Position numbers and translations under genes: made by a program
Source: Fibrobacter sp. UBA7003
GTDB lineage: Bacteria > Fibrobacterota > Fibrobacteria > Fibrobacterales > Fibrobacteraceae
Direction of reading: 5' to 3'
NCBI GenBank assembly: GCA_002449765.1
Contig: DJXN01000006.1
Coordinates: forward strand, 62,001-126,000
Length of the DNA stretch: 64,000 nucleotides
Shown: one piece after another, positions 54,901 to 61,854 of the stretch
Layout: each line of letters starts with the position of its first letter
Position numbering within the stretch: the stretch's first letter is position 1
The notes under the pieces: generated by a model
The model's input: the letters and a program-made list of their open reading frames with translations, nothing else
Database searches by the model: none
Told to the model about the DNA's origin: nothing

Positions 54901-57900
54901 GAAGGCAGTTCTTATGTGGAGGCTAGCACTCTAAACGAAAAGAATGACTACGCTTCAGATAAGTTGTTCGGATTTACATCTGTAACAGGAAAGACCCTCG
55001 TTATAACGATAGAGTCTGCAAATAGTATTCTTACGGGGCTTGGGATAAACCTTTCTGATTCACATTCGTTTGAAGGCAAGACCATTCGGCTGGTCGCAAG
55101 TAGTTCGAACGGAATTGTTGTTGGCGAAGGTAATGACAAGAAAACCTATCGGGAATCTGACTGGTTCAAGATAGTTTCTTGTGTAGCCAACGGCAGCCAA
55201 TACACCTTGACCCTGAACGAATCCGTTTCTGTTTTTGATGCAAACAATTCCAACGTATTGTTCTCTGGTAGCAAGGATTACTTGTTTATCGATGAAGATG
55301 CGAGCGTTGATCGCCTGTTTGTAAACAACCAGGGTGATGAAGAAAACGAAACGAGTTCGCTCAATGCTTTTGCCGTGAAAAACGGGAATGTAAGCAGTGA
55401 GGAAAGGGCTGAATTTGGCAACAGTGCTGCCTCGATTGAACAAAATATCCAAGATGCCGAAAGAACGGTTATGGATTTTGACGAACATGCCGTCCGCTTT
55501 GAGCATGACGATATTGGCAAACGCGGTATCGCGGCCGCCCAGATGGAATATGCCGAATACAACCTGGGTTCGGGTTCCGACACGGTAAATGTGAACAAGA
55601 CTATCTACCGCGAGGACGGATTCCAGACATTCACCGTGGTGAATACGGGTTCTGGCGTTTCTGGCGGAAACGCTACTGACGATACCGTGAACATAAACAG
55701 CTATGCCGAGGAATCGGCAACTGAAATTGCTTCGGGTACATCTGCTGTTCTTTCGGGAACAGCCGATAACGGTGGCGCGACATACGCCTACACGCTTACT
55801 GGAAGTGTCGAGGCTTTCAACGAGGCCAAGTCCGCACTTGATGTATCGGAAAAAATCTATGTAGATGCCACGCTGAGCGACGGCACCACCCAGCGCCGTG
55901 AAGTGACGGAATTCGATTCGGTTTACTTTGCCGTGAAACGCGCCTTCACGCTTGCCAGTGGTGTTACTGTTGACTCGGTAAGCTTCAAGCATGGCTACAG
56001 CGGTGACGGTCAGCTTGTGGTGAACGCCCAGGGTGGTGACGATATAATCAACGCCACCTCAAATGCAGTGACCCGTAACGACATGGTTGTTTTCGGTGGT
56101 CTCGGTGACGACACCATAAACATGAACCGTGGCGGCATCGCGTTCGGCGACCGAGGCCAGGTGCTTTACGGCGAAGACCCGCAAAATCCCGTGACGGTGC
56201 TCGGTTCCACGAACAGCGGCCTAGACTACACGACTGGCATAAGCAAGAATCATGGCGATGATACCGCTACAAACGGGCCTGTGCACCGCTTGCAGACGGA
56301 CGGCGTACGCCGCGGTGCATACGAAATCCACTCTATGAACGATAGTGAGGGTGGTTCCGATACTATAAATGTCGGTGGAACCGATAGCGTGGTGATTGGC
56401 GGTGCCGATGGAGACACCATTACTGTTTCGGGCAACAACAACATTGCCCTTGGCGATAATGGTTCCGTTAAATACTACAACGCGGCGAATGTGGGTGCGG
56501 TCTATGGCGACTCGCTGAACCTCGGCCTGCATACCGTGGAGACCACGAGCGATTCCGTGGGTGATGTTGATACTGTGACCATCAGCGGCAACAAGAATGT
56601 CGCCATGGGCGGCGAGGCTGGCGATACAATCGGTATTGGCGGCAGCGACAACGTTGTGATTGGTGACGGTGGGCGTTACACGGTGTTGTCGGATCGCCTG
56701 GTCGCCGAGAGCAAGAGCGATACCGAGGGCGGTAGCGACACGATTACCACGGGCGATGGCAAGAACGCCATTATCGGTGGAACCGATGCCGATACCATTA
56801 CCACGGGTGCCGGGAACGACATCATTGTGGGTGATGGCGGCAAGGTCATTATGGACACCGGGCGCAATGCGCTTATGGTCACCAACAAAGACCGCAATAT
56901 TACGGGAGCGGGTCTCGAAGACGGCAGTGCAGGTGGAGACACCATCGATGCCGGAAATGGCCGCAATGTGGTGTTCGGCGGCCTGGATAGCGACCATATC
57001 AAGACTGGCGATGGTGAAGATGTCGTGTTCGGCGATAACGGCTTTGCGACCTTCCAGGGCAATGCCGCCGAAAGCGGTGTGGAAACCCGCACCGAGGCGA
57101 CGCTCAGTTTCAACTTCCAGGGAGCCTCGCAGACCGGACTTTCGTCGGAAGCTGTCGCGGGCGCCCTGAACGCGACCCATGGCGATGACTACCGCAGCGC
57201 CAACTGGAACAACGTGGGCGGGAACCTTGCGGGCACCTACGGCAACGACGACCGCGAGGTGGTGCGCTTTGACGACGGCACCCGCGCAAGCGCCGTGAGC
57301 GTGAGCTACGGCGGCATCGAGAGCCACCGCAACACGGATACCGACAACCGTATCAACCTGCAGGCCTACGGCCACAACTTCGCGAACGCCTCTACCGATG
57401 CGGATGCGGCGCTCATGAACGCGGGCCTCATGACCACGGCCCCGAACGCCCAGTGCGACAACAGGCTGGAAGTCGTGGTGGACGGCCTTGCCCAGTACTT
57501 TACGGAATACAGGGTGGTGGTCTATCTGGATATACCGGATTCTCATTCCGCGTACGAGCACAGCGTCCGCAAGGTGAGCCTGTATGTGGGCGACTCCAGT
57601 GCTGCCCTGCAGAGCTTCTATGTGGACGATGCCGAAGGCGAAAATTTTGACGGTGGCTACGAACGGGCCACTGCCACGACGGCATCCGCGGCAACCTACG
57701 CGAACTACGCCGTGTTCACGGTGTCTGCGGCCAGCTTTGCCGACAACTTCCGCGTGGTTATCGAGGATGCGTTCCCCGACCTCTCACCCAACGGCAAGAA
57801 CTTGCCGGGAATTGCGGCCATACAGGTGCGCGGCGACCTGCATGCGCAGGATGTGGCCGTGTCTACGCAGCTGAACCTCGGCGGTGACGATATCGTTTCG

Positions 57901-59943
57901 ACGGGTGGCGGCGACGACATCGTCGTGGGCGGAGCCGGCAGCGACTACATGGCTACCTTCGGCGAACTTGCGGGCGGCATACGCGACAACGACCTTGTGT
58001 TTGGCGATAGCGCCTCGCTCCGGTTCGAGGACCGCCTGGGCACTGGCGATACCATGGTGTCGTCTGCCCGTAGCCTTGACCCCGACGCGGACGACCTTGT
58101 GCAGGGTGTCTCGTTCGACGACCGCATAGTGACTGGCGATGGCAACGATACGGTTGTTGGCGGTCTCGGTGGCGACAAGATTCTTGCGGGCAGCCAGTCC
58201 GAACTCACGCAGCTGGGCATCGCGCAGGCGTTCTTTGGCGACGAGGCTACGGCGGAAAGTCTCGATGCCACGAACGGCCCTGCCGCCATCCGCGACCTTG
58301 AAACGCTCAAGGATGCGACGGTGGATGGCCGCAAGGTGCTGAGCGTCAACTTCACGACCCGTGGCGCGGACGATTCCACCATGGCCTCGGGCCATGCGGG
58401 CGTGGTGCACGACACCGGATGGAACAACCTCTACCTGTACAACGGCCACCTGTACACGCACGAGGGTAACGAGAATTCGACTACGCCCGTGCTGCGCTAC
58501 AGCGAAGGCGGCACGGTCACAGACAGTTCCGTCGGCATATCCCTGACATCGTACGATTCGGGAACGACTGACCAGGGCCAGAACGGGAGCCTTGTGTTCC
58601 GCACCTCTACCGAACTGGACGGCGACACGGCCAACAGCCGCCTGTTCGCGGGTTATACTGCCGCCCAGCAACAGCAGGACATCCATGTTTCGCTCACGAA
58701 CCTTTCTTCGTTCCGTGGCGCGGGCGGGACCTGCGACGTGTACGTGTACCTGGGTGCGGACGACTCCGACACGGACGCCCACAGCCACATCTACGAAATC
58801 CAGGGTTCCGAGGATGGTAGCCGCTACCTGAACGACTGGAAGGGCCACGCCTTCGACGGCGACTACCGCGAGGCGACCTGTAGGAGCCGTAGCGATGCGC
58901 TCGCGAACCTTGCCTCGGGTGCGACCCCCATGGTGGAACTCATCGGCAACTATGCGGTGTTCCACAATGTTGCGGGCGATACCTTTGACCTGTACATTCG
59001 CAACCTGCACACGGAAGGCGGCCAGTGGCCCATGAACATGCCGGTGATTGCGGCCATCCAGGTGGTGGCGGGCTCGGGCAGGGCCGATGCCGCCGTGGGT
59101 GGCGACCATGACCGCGACCTCGTATTTGGCGACAGCGCCGCGCTCACATTCGACATGGATGTGCCGTATGCCGCCGGGGAAGACTTCGCGGACTTCGCGA
59201 ACATCAACCGGGTGAACGGGGCTTCTTCTGTGGCCCTTGACGATGGCCTTTATGCCCTCGGTGCCGAAGATTCCATTTATACGGGCATGGACCGTGATGT
59301 GGTTGTGGCGGGCGAGGGGTATGACATTGTGACGCTCGGCTTGGGCGACGACGTTGCCCTTGGCGATAACGCCTCGCTGGTGTTGGAGCACAACAACCCC
59401 GTGGGCGTATTCCGCCCCGATGTGGAAACGGTGCTCGAAAGCAACAACTACCAGGCCGACAATGCGGCGTATCTCGGTTCGCCCACGGTGGATGCCGGAG
59501 ATATCCAGGACAAGTTCGAGGATGGCGATGTGCCGGGCGTGACGCTCGAAGCGTCTGCAAACGGCGGCACGGATACATTCACTGATGCGACCGACAAGGA
59601 CTGGACTGTGCAGCAGGAAGTGACACCGGGCGAACTCTCTGAACCGATTGATGTTCCCGCCGCGGGCGTACCGGTGGAGTTCCGCGAGGGCGATACCGTG
59701 CTGTTGCGGATAACTCCGTCGTCCCCCTGGTACCAGCACCGGCTCCAGATTGGCACGGAAGGTGGTGGCACAATTCCTCCGCTTACCCTTGAATGGGTAG
59801 TGGACGGTGTCACCGTGACGGAGTCGGTATCGAACCCCTACTGGAACGAAAAGGAACTACCCGCTAATCCTAACGCTGGCACATACTACGAGATTCGCGT
59901 GACCGCCCTTGCCGCCGGTAACGCAAGGTTCACGTTCATTTAG
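42964..59943 (+). CDS. Giant LEPR-XLL/RTX exoprotein
   Basis: 5,659 residues from ATG 42964, six bases after GGAG (a TTG start at 42937 is less likely). The N-terminus has the LEPR-XLL motif IESLEPRLMMDAA (17-29) instead of a normal signal peptide. Residues ~40-2700 are beta-rich with few repeats; they include EF-hand-like loops DADGNGLVDSVE (from 197) and DPNKDGKLRLNE (from 2554). RTX nonapeptides (GGxGxDxxx) form clusters at about 2714-3060, 3110-3430, 4355-4700, 4970-5080 and 5370-5480. Between the last clusters two ~250-residue modules (nt 57085-57870 and 58320-59095) look like duplicates, both ending NYAVF ... IAAIQV. Calcium binding outside the cell would fold these repeats. Export is expected through a type I-like machine with the HlyD/TolC proteins here. 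Adhesin or S-layer-like function is inferred. Confidence 0.9.
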   Translation: MSKKINKKKIASNNYKIESLEPRLMMDAAIDYAQFVDNYDQVDSIVETQLDNLQSPDLSDLGIEGGIQSIKDTLADLGGDAETALSSLYTQLTSKLQLLTEAQGVLKDDQNNIVSVDAQTLKNTLNQLFVEDFEQLSALNIAYEATQNGFKLTYSPEAELIALPQVGLSIGGYISGVGSNNNLGASAKLDIVFDLSDADGNGLVDSVEPASVVVRDVKAIIENVGGTAKFMNLSVSEIDDSDTDLLLKYSSSSTEISSAVHLEFNVDTSSNDNFPFAFLGNIGVDKEQTGAISVSVPEMQLKNDPQFEIFSLEKALNTISSSFSTIPFIRDFEFGSEENKKKIVEYVENLQEYWADVALAINGAIKNVENTSNYSLDLNNVKSFFDIILPNAQTVLSSVLGNLKLEDANGQEINFLDSVTASLNAVNLSTTTPTSLYLTLSPKIENIAESLNFGLLELSGLDVDCALSVKLDVRVDANDNTLIFDGFSLDKFNLTVSKEGIGDPLSLGLFSATVVNGNFKLEVKYDSNNGRGLEADPTFTVESLILKSGAVEVAKLPQKENDVYRFGYDSLTENWIVPDEIKAFASLSGETLSHQVVAYLQSMQTALRKQLEDNVKMDFLGGSVGEVVNVIDRIDKVVFGSDENAEDGLLKVVEGSKYIANFSSVEEFVLVFNEAWERVFGESNACSLFLLGDNSPNPISMLVSRNLATKELETSLPDGKPENFEFENFRLVFNLLFTESKDFDLNLAKSFGEGFANVVTYGNVSAGCTAGISFSLDVNFEYQTINDGSDGNMATTLGDILGSSYTALNESYWSNSFDKLSFNETRTDVKLDNATTNFAFTFNIDDQIVMVHSGAIDTSIFKCVEKAQDKENEFVSSTATSLPKIEYNENIKKLIITSDNKFDIESSGNADAFSELKLVNTVQQTCFAASFGADSTLTLTLCGVGNVTNVEINLNKNKILDFASDLKNKGMSDTDDWEKCLDKYLSLQKSEEDQFGLNDVLSIGSLENGRSIKNTYGLYVVDINESTGEILFGCDPSLIKGYKTKRDGNEIKIDCPYYTLESNFGFKYMRMSGVLNASGAIGSQKGVLIEKYSESLGYVSEYIDLSSVSSITGLQSLLDSFAGGVFVAKEIEVGEGIYEIGVGLTDSRHVDYWQDLSKLENDAYVSEIYRVTVSDDFLTVNVGNDSVHIDTKNCSDLNDLSRTIKDSLDINTIQGVKSVVAQNNRIVFTADENTSLSWSDYSHQLSSLGSGDFKISGSSAQIDFESLNFDANTTVQTFVSSINAQLSGTGVYLCYSETDPGSHATTYWDHFEFRSNSPFSLENVGASKILEKLGFSALNASKCGDSDYRIVGRTLLGVDWSKLFNFTENTQVVLSADLTFSIEKDVKVGNTAPSLDQQNNTRTITLETPVQKNVFAVGGFIKNGDEYFKILELKAYSDDENLIDRVVVSNVAVVVSENIASSATWIANSTLKYVAAIDATFGFVDVNLVASGSVSANVKFVGQKNADSETLKENDSFLSNWNFSLDCDDDDVGGLFGVKGVISGLGSTPIYLGDNSVSLKLEDNLPKIDCNFNNLENAITNNFANLSNFSVQDVYALLEGLVQRLTAVALNSDVKIPVINKSVGDLVNVANDIRDIVSKLRKDNIVSLQGLSNRLTKYLEDAGLVAAQNIDADASIFGIDVVDGSVVFDFNISKGFSAVHKFNFGGSGGGISGNADLKVEGDFWFSLSAEMSVGSSFDFILKDAIQFGANINIVGQKLSFNLGIDGDGQTKGFDALLKNLITVGSDKGDSFVVGKAAFVGTFGQEDLSLLDWELLDENDDSLPIPFEFAVPMSIFGNLPISVCGYELGSIKFGKWNGNGVVCGNDVDYVVGQALSDISAWLDTRVISADSSVNIVAEKTASGTAASSMNIKLILEDASAVDAGDLVVDFSEVYKRIEDLAEGNLDWFDKIKLAVTGLNNLLDSLESSINSGMMSNIKDVPVVGNAMSGGVDFLSKLKQQILEPFSNFVYESTGMTAEMVAQKFNDLFGFYAQLTSDSALLTKLSNDNEWHKEGNGVYYKQGSDFAEWFFTLGGTYAFGSDIGLDLGFPGLGLETDAGIDLSLEWKLNFGMKVSKDGGFEFLFSDKDDVQVSVIANMTGEVIGKMAGLGLKLKLDDVKNRGGSSNSAAEGLDKGVALSFGIDVDKTESAAYASGPQSVKLSEIMGSLPKFDYTASVNMLVGMTVGIVSDVKGADAPKFPNVEGDFEFVWTKTGIKVLGFNNFKLDMGSFISGVLGPIVSKIQKVVEPLKPLIDFLTTPFPVLDDLGIEITPLSLAKEFSKGKFDDSMVYAIKDLIALSEKVAAFGNKDLKISIGSMSLIGGLGEDSEAVNDFVKGNVSASDFGKLLDDDSNGYLPTLDNVRGDASSALSGNGLQVGDGSWKFIWDEPTNIFKLLLGQDIDLVHYDMPKLSFDFDWDTFIRIWAPLGVRLGVSFNASIDLAFGYDTLGIRQWVGSDYKDYSRLLNGFYVDDLDEKGNDKNELSFYGGLKASAELNAGVSAGVGGGVGINVGFNLFDPNKDGKLRLNEIERVFKEEGLFGMFDVNGAITAKLYAYLDLLFYTKKWNITDDITLFEFNYEHHLSPVMISKSGDDVVANIGSNASSRVATNDLNKTLDDGDEILELDVNGSEVFDKYRHSEKVDGKLIINAEKGNDKIYIKLAKEDGVEAADFDIEINGGDGDDYIDLSGLQMASNRTVFIWGGAGNDTIIGADGLNIIFGDIGTVRKDDDKYIIEANVDPGVAGNDIILGGSKKDIIFGGAGDDQIDGGAGADFIFGDGGRYDETGSIPQIDRTDISLDGGKDTLIGGDDDDVIYGGGGDDHVDGGAGNDEIYGERGHDRILGGSGNDTIHGGEGMDIVFGDRINSTPMDLAAPFAVDMSADKKTAAFSQEFIDAQFKNGTSASEDEFKIKLVDELNNPVKYAQEIKAAINDDNNDDFADYSSDLKTNGSDTIYGDDGNDLLFGDDGADNTDGGADKIYGGIGNDIIDGDGGNDTISGGIDNDLIYGGADDDIIDGGAGNDMLYGDNGVRDYVVKADSKTVDADKVDNANGTDKIVFGDNLGLHGELYANAKVKPNANGGNDKITTGPGMDFVDGQGGSDVVTVNLMGESSVGYANVTDSGIDGSDTLVVEGTESDDNLLVRRNKKTQGEPGDLGFVAMLPTEPDPNNLSLNTNIERVNFTSAIETLNLNANGGNDTVAVDGTASTTNINGGAGNDTVLVGQLYNSERDNQTPASIQPVDVFRTQQTNEEKYLSDGVSKNTTLNVDGDIGDDTFAALNNAGSLNMSGGKGDDKFSVYGFQDKNDKTIVRGAMSIDGGLGNDSMFVRGTNGDDTVIVSKDGMLSDIVSVKASGVESTTFDAAAGDDLFNVIGNNKGEITNLNGGKGNDTFSMGGLDADHTLRSSNTDGQSCDIKYELLDSENKVLESKTESYTLYDTSSEPVVFVSSEEHSIVIPEITLSEVNNGVGVAFFYVHYSGDLLNGQSVGTVKVNLSAPMLSAKALKSGAREIMLAEVSGSDTDFSSNWNLCSTLPVELNSSKKFAKIAVCLFADALKESESLKSITISSECDNVALTKSVSSLPIKISADGAVSRSADGLLAEAEEFVVSGNSVQLGNVANGLDPMSNISAYIVGARGFLTQQTKSAFDAASDKTNLYCVENGVLYLDSALTKKNLIVLYRASSLRIDGSKAHLVYDDVDVSKIKVEYKAEGSTTASEILARGAAEVEGVTYVAGVEYELQGDTIVFYNSINGRMMTLHGELTISPRNNGETDVFLPPESDMPASVPSIVDTAPSIHIEDHSTILAESGSLSSVEYTVSFWGNFDGRSSVKVRISVLDAVSSVNQDGTYNLTKEMQFVDANGNVDPATNGEYIELTFTPENANQAQTVRLRAKTDTVSEEYGFVTVHKTEKNLVDDIDGAVYAFGMGQSVELDTDNPSMLSYAHKVNEGSSYVEASTLNEKNDYASDKLFGFTSVTGKTLVITIESANSILTGLGINLSDSHSFEGKTIRLVASSSNGIVVGEGNDKKTYRESDWFKIVSCVANGSQYTLTLNESVSVFDANNSNVLFSGSKDYLFIDEDASVDRLFVNNQGDEENETSSLNAFAVKNGNVSSEERAEFGNSAASIEQNIQDAERTVMDFDEHAVRFEHDDIGKRGIAAAQMEYAEYNLGSGSDTVNVNKTIYREDGFQTFTVVNTGSGVSGGNATDDTVNINSYAEESATEIASGTSAVLSGTADNGGATYAYTLTGSVEAFNEAKSALDVSEKIYVDATLSDGTTQRREVTEFDSVYFAVKRAFTLASGVTVDSVSFKHGYSGDGQLVVNAQGGDDIINATSNAVTRNDMVVFGGLGDDTINMNRGGIAFGDRGQVLYGEDPQNPVTVLGSTNSGLDYTTGISKNHGDDTATNGPVHRLQTDGVRRGAYEIHSMNDSEGGSDTINVGGTDSVVIGGADGDTITVSGNNNIALGDNGSVKYYNAANVGAVYGDSLNLGLHTVETTSDSVGDVDTVTISGNKNVAMGGEAGDTIGIGGSDNVVIGDGGRYTVLSDRLVAESKSDTEGGSDTITTGDGKNAIIGGTDADTITTGAGNDIIVGDGGKVIMDTGRNALMVTNKDRNITGAGLEDGSAGGDTIDAGNGRNVVFGGLDSDHIKTGDGEDVVFGDNGFATFQGNAAESGVETRTEATLSFNFQGASQTGLSSEAVAGALNATHGDDYRSANWNNVGGNLAGTYGNDDREVVRFDDGTRASAVSVSYGGIESHRNTDTDNRINLQAYGHNFANASTDADAALMNAGLMTTAPNAQCDNRLEVVVDGLAQYFTEYRVVVYLDIPDSHSAYEHSVRKVSLYVGDSSAALQSFYVDDAEGENFDGGYERATATTASAATYANYAVFTVSAASFADNFRVVIEDAFPDLSPNGKNLPGIAAIQVRGDLHAQDVAVSTQLNLGGDDIVSTGGGDDIVVGGAGSDYMATFGELAGGIRDNDLVFGDSASLRFEDRLGTGDTMVSSARSLDPDADDLVQGVSFDDRIVTGDGNDTVVGGLGGDKILAGSQSELTQLGIAQAFFGDEATAESLDATNGPAAIRDLETLKDATVDGRKVLSVNFTTRGADDSTMASGHAGVVHDTGWNNLYLYNGHLYTHEGNENSTTPVLRYSEGGTVTDSSVGISLTSYDSGTTDQGQNGSLVFRTSTELDGDTANSRLFAGYTAAQQQQDIHVSLTNLSSFRGAGGTCDVYVYLGADDSDTDAHSHIYEIQGSEDGSRYLNDWKGHAFDGDYREATCRSRSDALANLASGATPMVELIGNYAVFHNVAGDTFDLYIRNLHTEGGQWPMNMPVIAAIQVVAGSGRADAAVGGDHDRDLVFGDSAALTFDMDVPYAAGEDFADFANINRVNGASSVALDDGLYALGAEDSIYTGMDRDVVVAGEGYDIVTLGLGDDVALGDNASLVLEHNNPVGVFRPDVETVLESNNYQADNAAYLGSPTVDAGDIQDKFEDGDVPGVTLEASANGGTDTFTDATDKDWTVQQEVTPGELSEPIDVPAAGVPVEFREGDTVLLRITPSSPWYQHRLQIGTEGGGTIPPLTLEWVVDGVTVTESVSNPYWNEKELPANPNAGTYYEIRVTALAAGNARFTFI

Positions 59944-59968
59944 TAATTTTCTATCTTTAAATTGTATT

Positions 59969-61222
59969 ATGCATATTTCGAAACTAAATCTCCACAATTA
60001 CAAGATTTTTTCTGATACCGAAATCTTGTTTGATTCCCATCTTACTGTTCTTGCAGGTAAAAATGGCATTGGTAAGTCCACTATTCTAGGTGCATTGGCT
60101 AAACTTCTTTCGTGGCCATCTCGTAGAATAGGGAATATAAAAGCTAATGGGATTGCTATTGACAAGTATAGCGATATTTCTTATGGAAAAAATGAATCTC
60201 GAATATCGCTTGTTGTTGAAAATGGAAATGAATCTTTTTCGTGGAGTCTTGTAGCAACATCAAAGGGTAAACTTGAACAAGGCCGTTCTGATTTGAGTGA
60301 AGTTAATGAATGGGCTTTTCGAATACAGCAAGCTCTTTCTGAAAATGAAAGTGCTGTTTGTGTACCCCTTTTTGTTTTTTATCCAGTTGACCGAGCGATT
60401 ATTGATATTCCCTTACGCATAAAGGGGGCTCATCTATTTCAAGGAATCAATGCTCTTGATGATAATATGTTAAGCCAGTCTCGATTTAGGGTGTTTTTTG
60501 AATGGTTCCGAAATCAAGAAGATCTTGAAAATGAAAAACGTATTATTAATCCGTCATATAGAGATAAGTCTCTTGAGGCTGTTCGCAAAGCCTTATCAAT
60601 CCTTTTGCCTGAATATTCCAATTTAACCGTTCGTCGGTCCCCTTTGCGAATGGAAATGAAAAAAAATGGACAAACAGTAAGGGTGGAAGGACTATCTGAT
60701 GGGGAAAAATGTCTTATTGCTCTTGTCGGTGATTTAGCCCGTAGGCTTTCTATGGCTAATGCTTGTTTGGAAGACCCGCTCAAAGGTCTTGGAATTGTTT
60801 TAATTGATGAAATTGATTTGCATCTTCATCCTGCATGGCAACGAAATGTTGTAAAAAAATTGACCGAGGCCTTCCCTAATTGCCAGTTTATAATGTCTAC
60901 GCATTCTCCGCAGATTTTGGGTGATGTTCCTGCAGGTAATATTCTTTTGCTTGAACACACGAATAATGGGATAGAAATTCGTCATCCTTTGAGAAGTCTT
61001 GGACTTTCCTCAAACGAAGCCATCGATGAATTGATGGGCGATTCAAGTGGTTTAATGCTTAGTCAAAATGAAGATGTCAATCGAGACTTGCAAGAAATAT
61101 ATCGCCTTATTGATGAGGAAAGATATGATGCTGCCAGTCGGGCTATTGAGATGTTGCAGAGACGAGTGTCGGAAATTCCATCTGTGATTGAGGCTCGAAC
61201 CTACCTTGAAAGTGTGAGGTAG
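59969..61222 (+). CDS. ptuA: AAA/ABC-type ATPase, Septu PtuA-like
   Basis: 417 residues from ATG 59969, 25 bp after the stop of the giant gene. SMC/ABC-like ATPase: Walker A GKNGIGKST (30-38), signature GLSDGEKCLIAL, Walker B GIVLIDEIDLHLHP (Asp280-Glu281) and the switch His in STHSPQIL. The C-terminal ~90 residues form a helical region ending in REIPS-like sequence (RRVSEIPSVIEARTYLESVR) typical of PtuA and retron-linked ATPases. Next to an HNH gene this defines a Septu-type anti-phage module; activity is inferred. Confidence 0.85.
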   Translation: MHISKLNLHNYKIFSDTEILFDSHLTVLAGKNGIGKSTILGALAKLLSWPSRRIGNIKANGIAIDKYSDISYGKNESRISLVVENGNESFSWSLVATSKGKLEQGRSDLSEVNEWAFRIQQALSENESAVCVPLFVFYPVDRAIIDIPLRIKGAHLFQGINALDDNMLSQSRFRVFFEWFRNQEDLENEKRIINPSYRDKSLEAVRKALSILLPEYSNLTVRRSPLRMEMKKNGQTVRVEGLSDGEKCLIALVGDLARRLSMANACLEDPLKGLGIVLIDEIDLHLHPAWQRNVVKKLTEAFPNCQFIMSTHSPQILGDVPAGNILLLEHTNNGIEIRHPLRSLGLSSNEAIDELMGDSSGLMLSQNEDVNRDLQEIYRLIDEERYDAASRAIEMLQRRVSEIPSVIEARTYLESVR

Positions 61223-61226
61223 TTAT

Positions 61227-61844
61227 ATGGTTCCAATAAACAAAGGTTTTGAACCACGAGAACTGGTTTCATATAGAGCGACTCCGGGGGCTTCTTATGA
61301 TGGAATGCCTAGCGATTGTAAAGATAGTGTAAAAGAATCTTTGCTGCATGAGCAGGGATTTGTTTGCGCTTATTGTATGAGTGTGATTAATGTTGACAAC
61401 TCGACTATTGAACATTGGGATGCTCAGACTAATCAACATGGCAATGATTTAAGTTATGGTAATATGCTTGCGGTTTGTCGTAAGGAAGGTTTGCCTAAAA
61501 CAAAACAGACATGTGATGTTGCCAAAAATGGATTCCCATTGAAATATAATCCAGCATGTCATATGGATGCTGTGAGAATGGCAATATATTACAATTTGCA
61601 TGACGGCACTATTTGTTCAAGAGATGATGAATTTAACAAGCAATTAAATGAGGTCTTGAACTTGAATGTGAGTATTCTAAAGTCAAATCGTTTGGCTGTA
61701 TTAAAAGCTGCTATGAAAGCACTTGCAAGAAATACTCCTGCCCAATTGATTGAAAAGTATCGACCAGATACATCCGTTAATCCACATTTTATAGAATATT
61801 GTGGTATTGCTTTTCATTATCTTTCTAAAAGAGTTGCTAGGTAA
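61227..61844 (+). CDS. ptuB: HNH endonuclease, Septu PtuB-like
   Basis: 205 residues, 4 bp after ptuA. HNH/zinc pattern: Cys47-x2-Cys50 in CAYC, His63 in STIEHWDAQ, Asn80 in LSYGNMLAVC (Cys84) and a later Cys in QTCDVAKN. This is the PtuB class paired with PtuA-type ATPases in Septu and some retron systems, where it cuts nucleic acid on infection. AT-rich like ptuA and unlike the GC-rich secretion genes on both sides; it stops 10 bp from the convergent TolC gene. Confidence 0.85.
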   Translation: MVPINKGFEPRELVSYRATPGASYDGMPSDCKDSVKESLLHEQGFVCAYCMSVINVDNSTIEHWDAQTNQHGNDLSYGNMLAVCRKEGLPKTKQTCDVAKNGFPLKYNPACHMDAVRMAIYYNLHDGTICSRDDEFNKQLNEVLNLNVSILKSNRLAVLKAAMKALARNTPAQLIEKYRPDTSVNPHFIEYCGIAFHYLSKRVAR

Positions 61845-61854
61845 GCCACTAGCC

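Noticed and set aside
56221..57561. 446-codon ORF opposite the third RTX cluster
   Set aside because: Its open frame results from repeated GGxGxD codons read backwards.
57784..59739. 651-codon ORF opposite the 3' end of the giant gene
   Set aside because: Val/Ala/His/Arg-rich antisense shadow; the RTX repeats are on the + strand.
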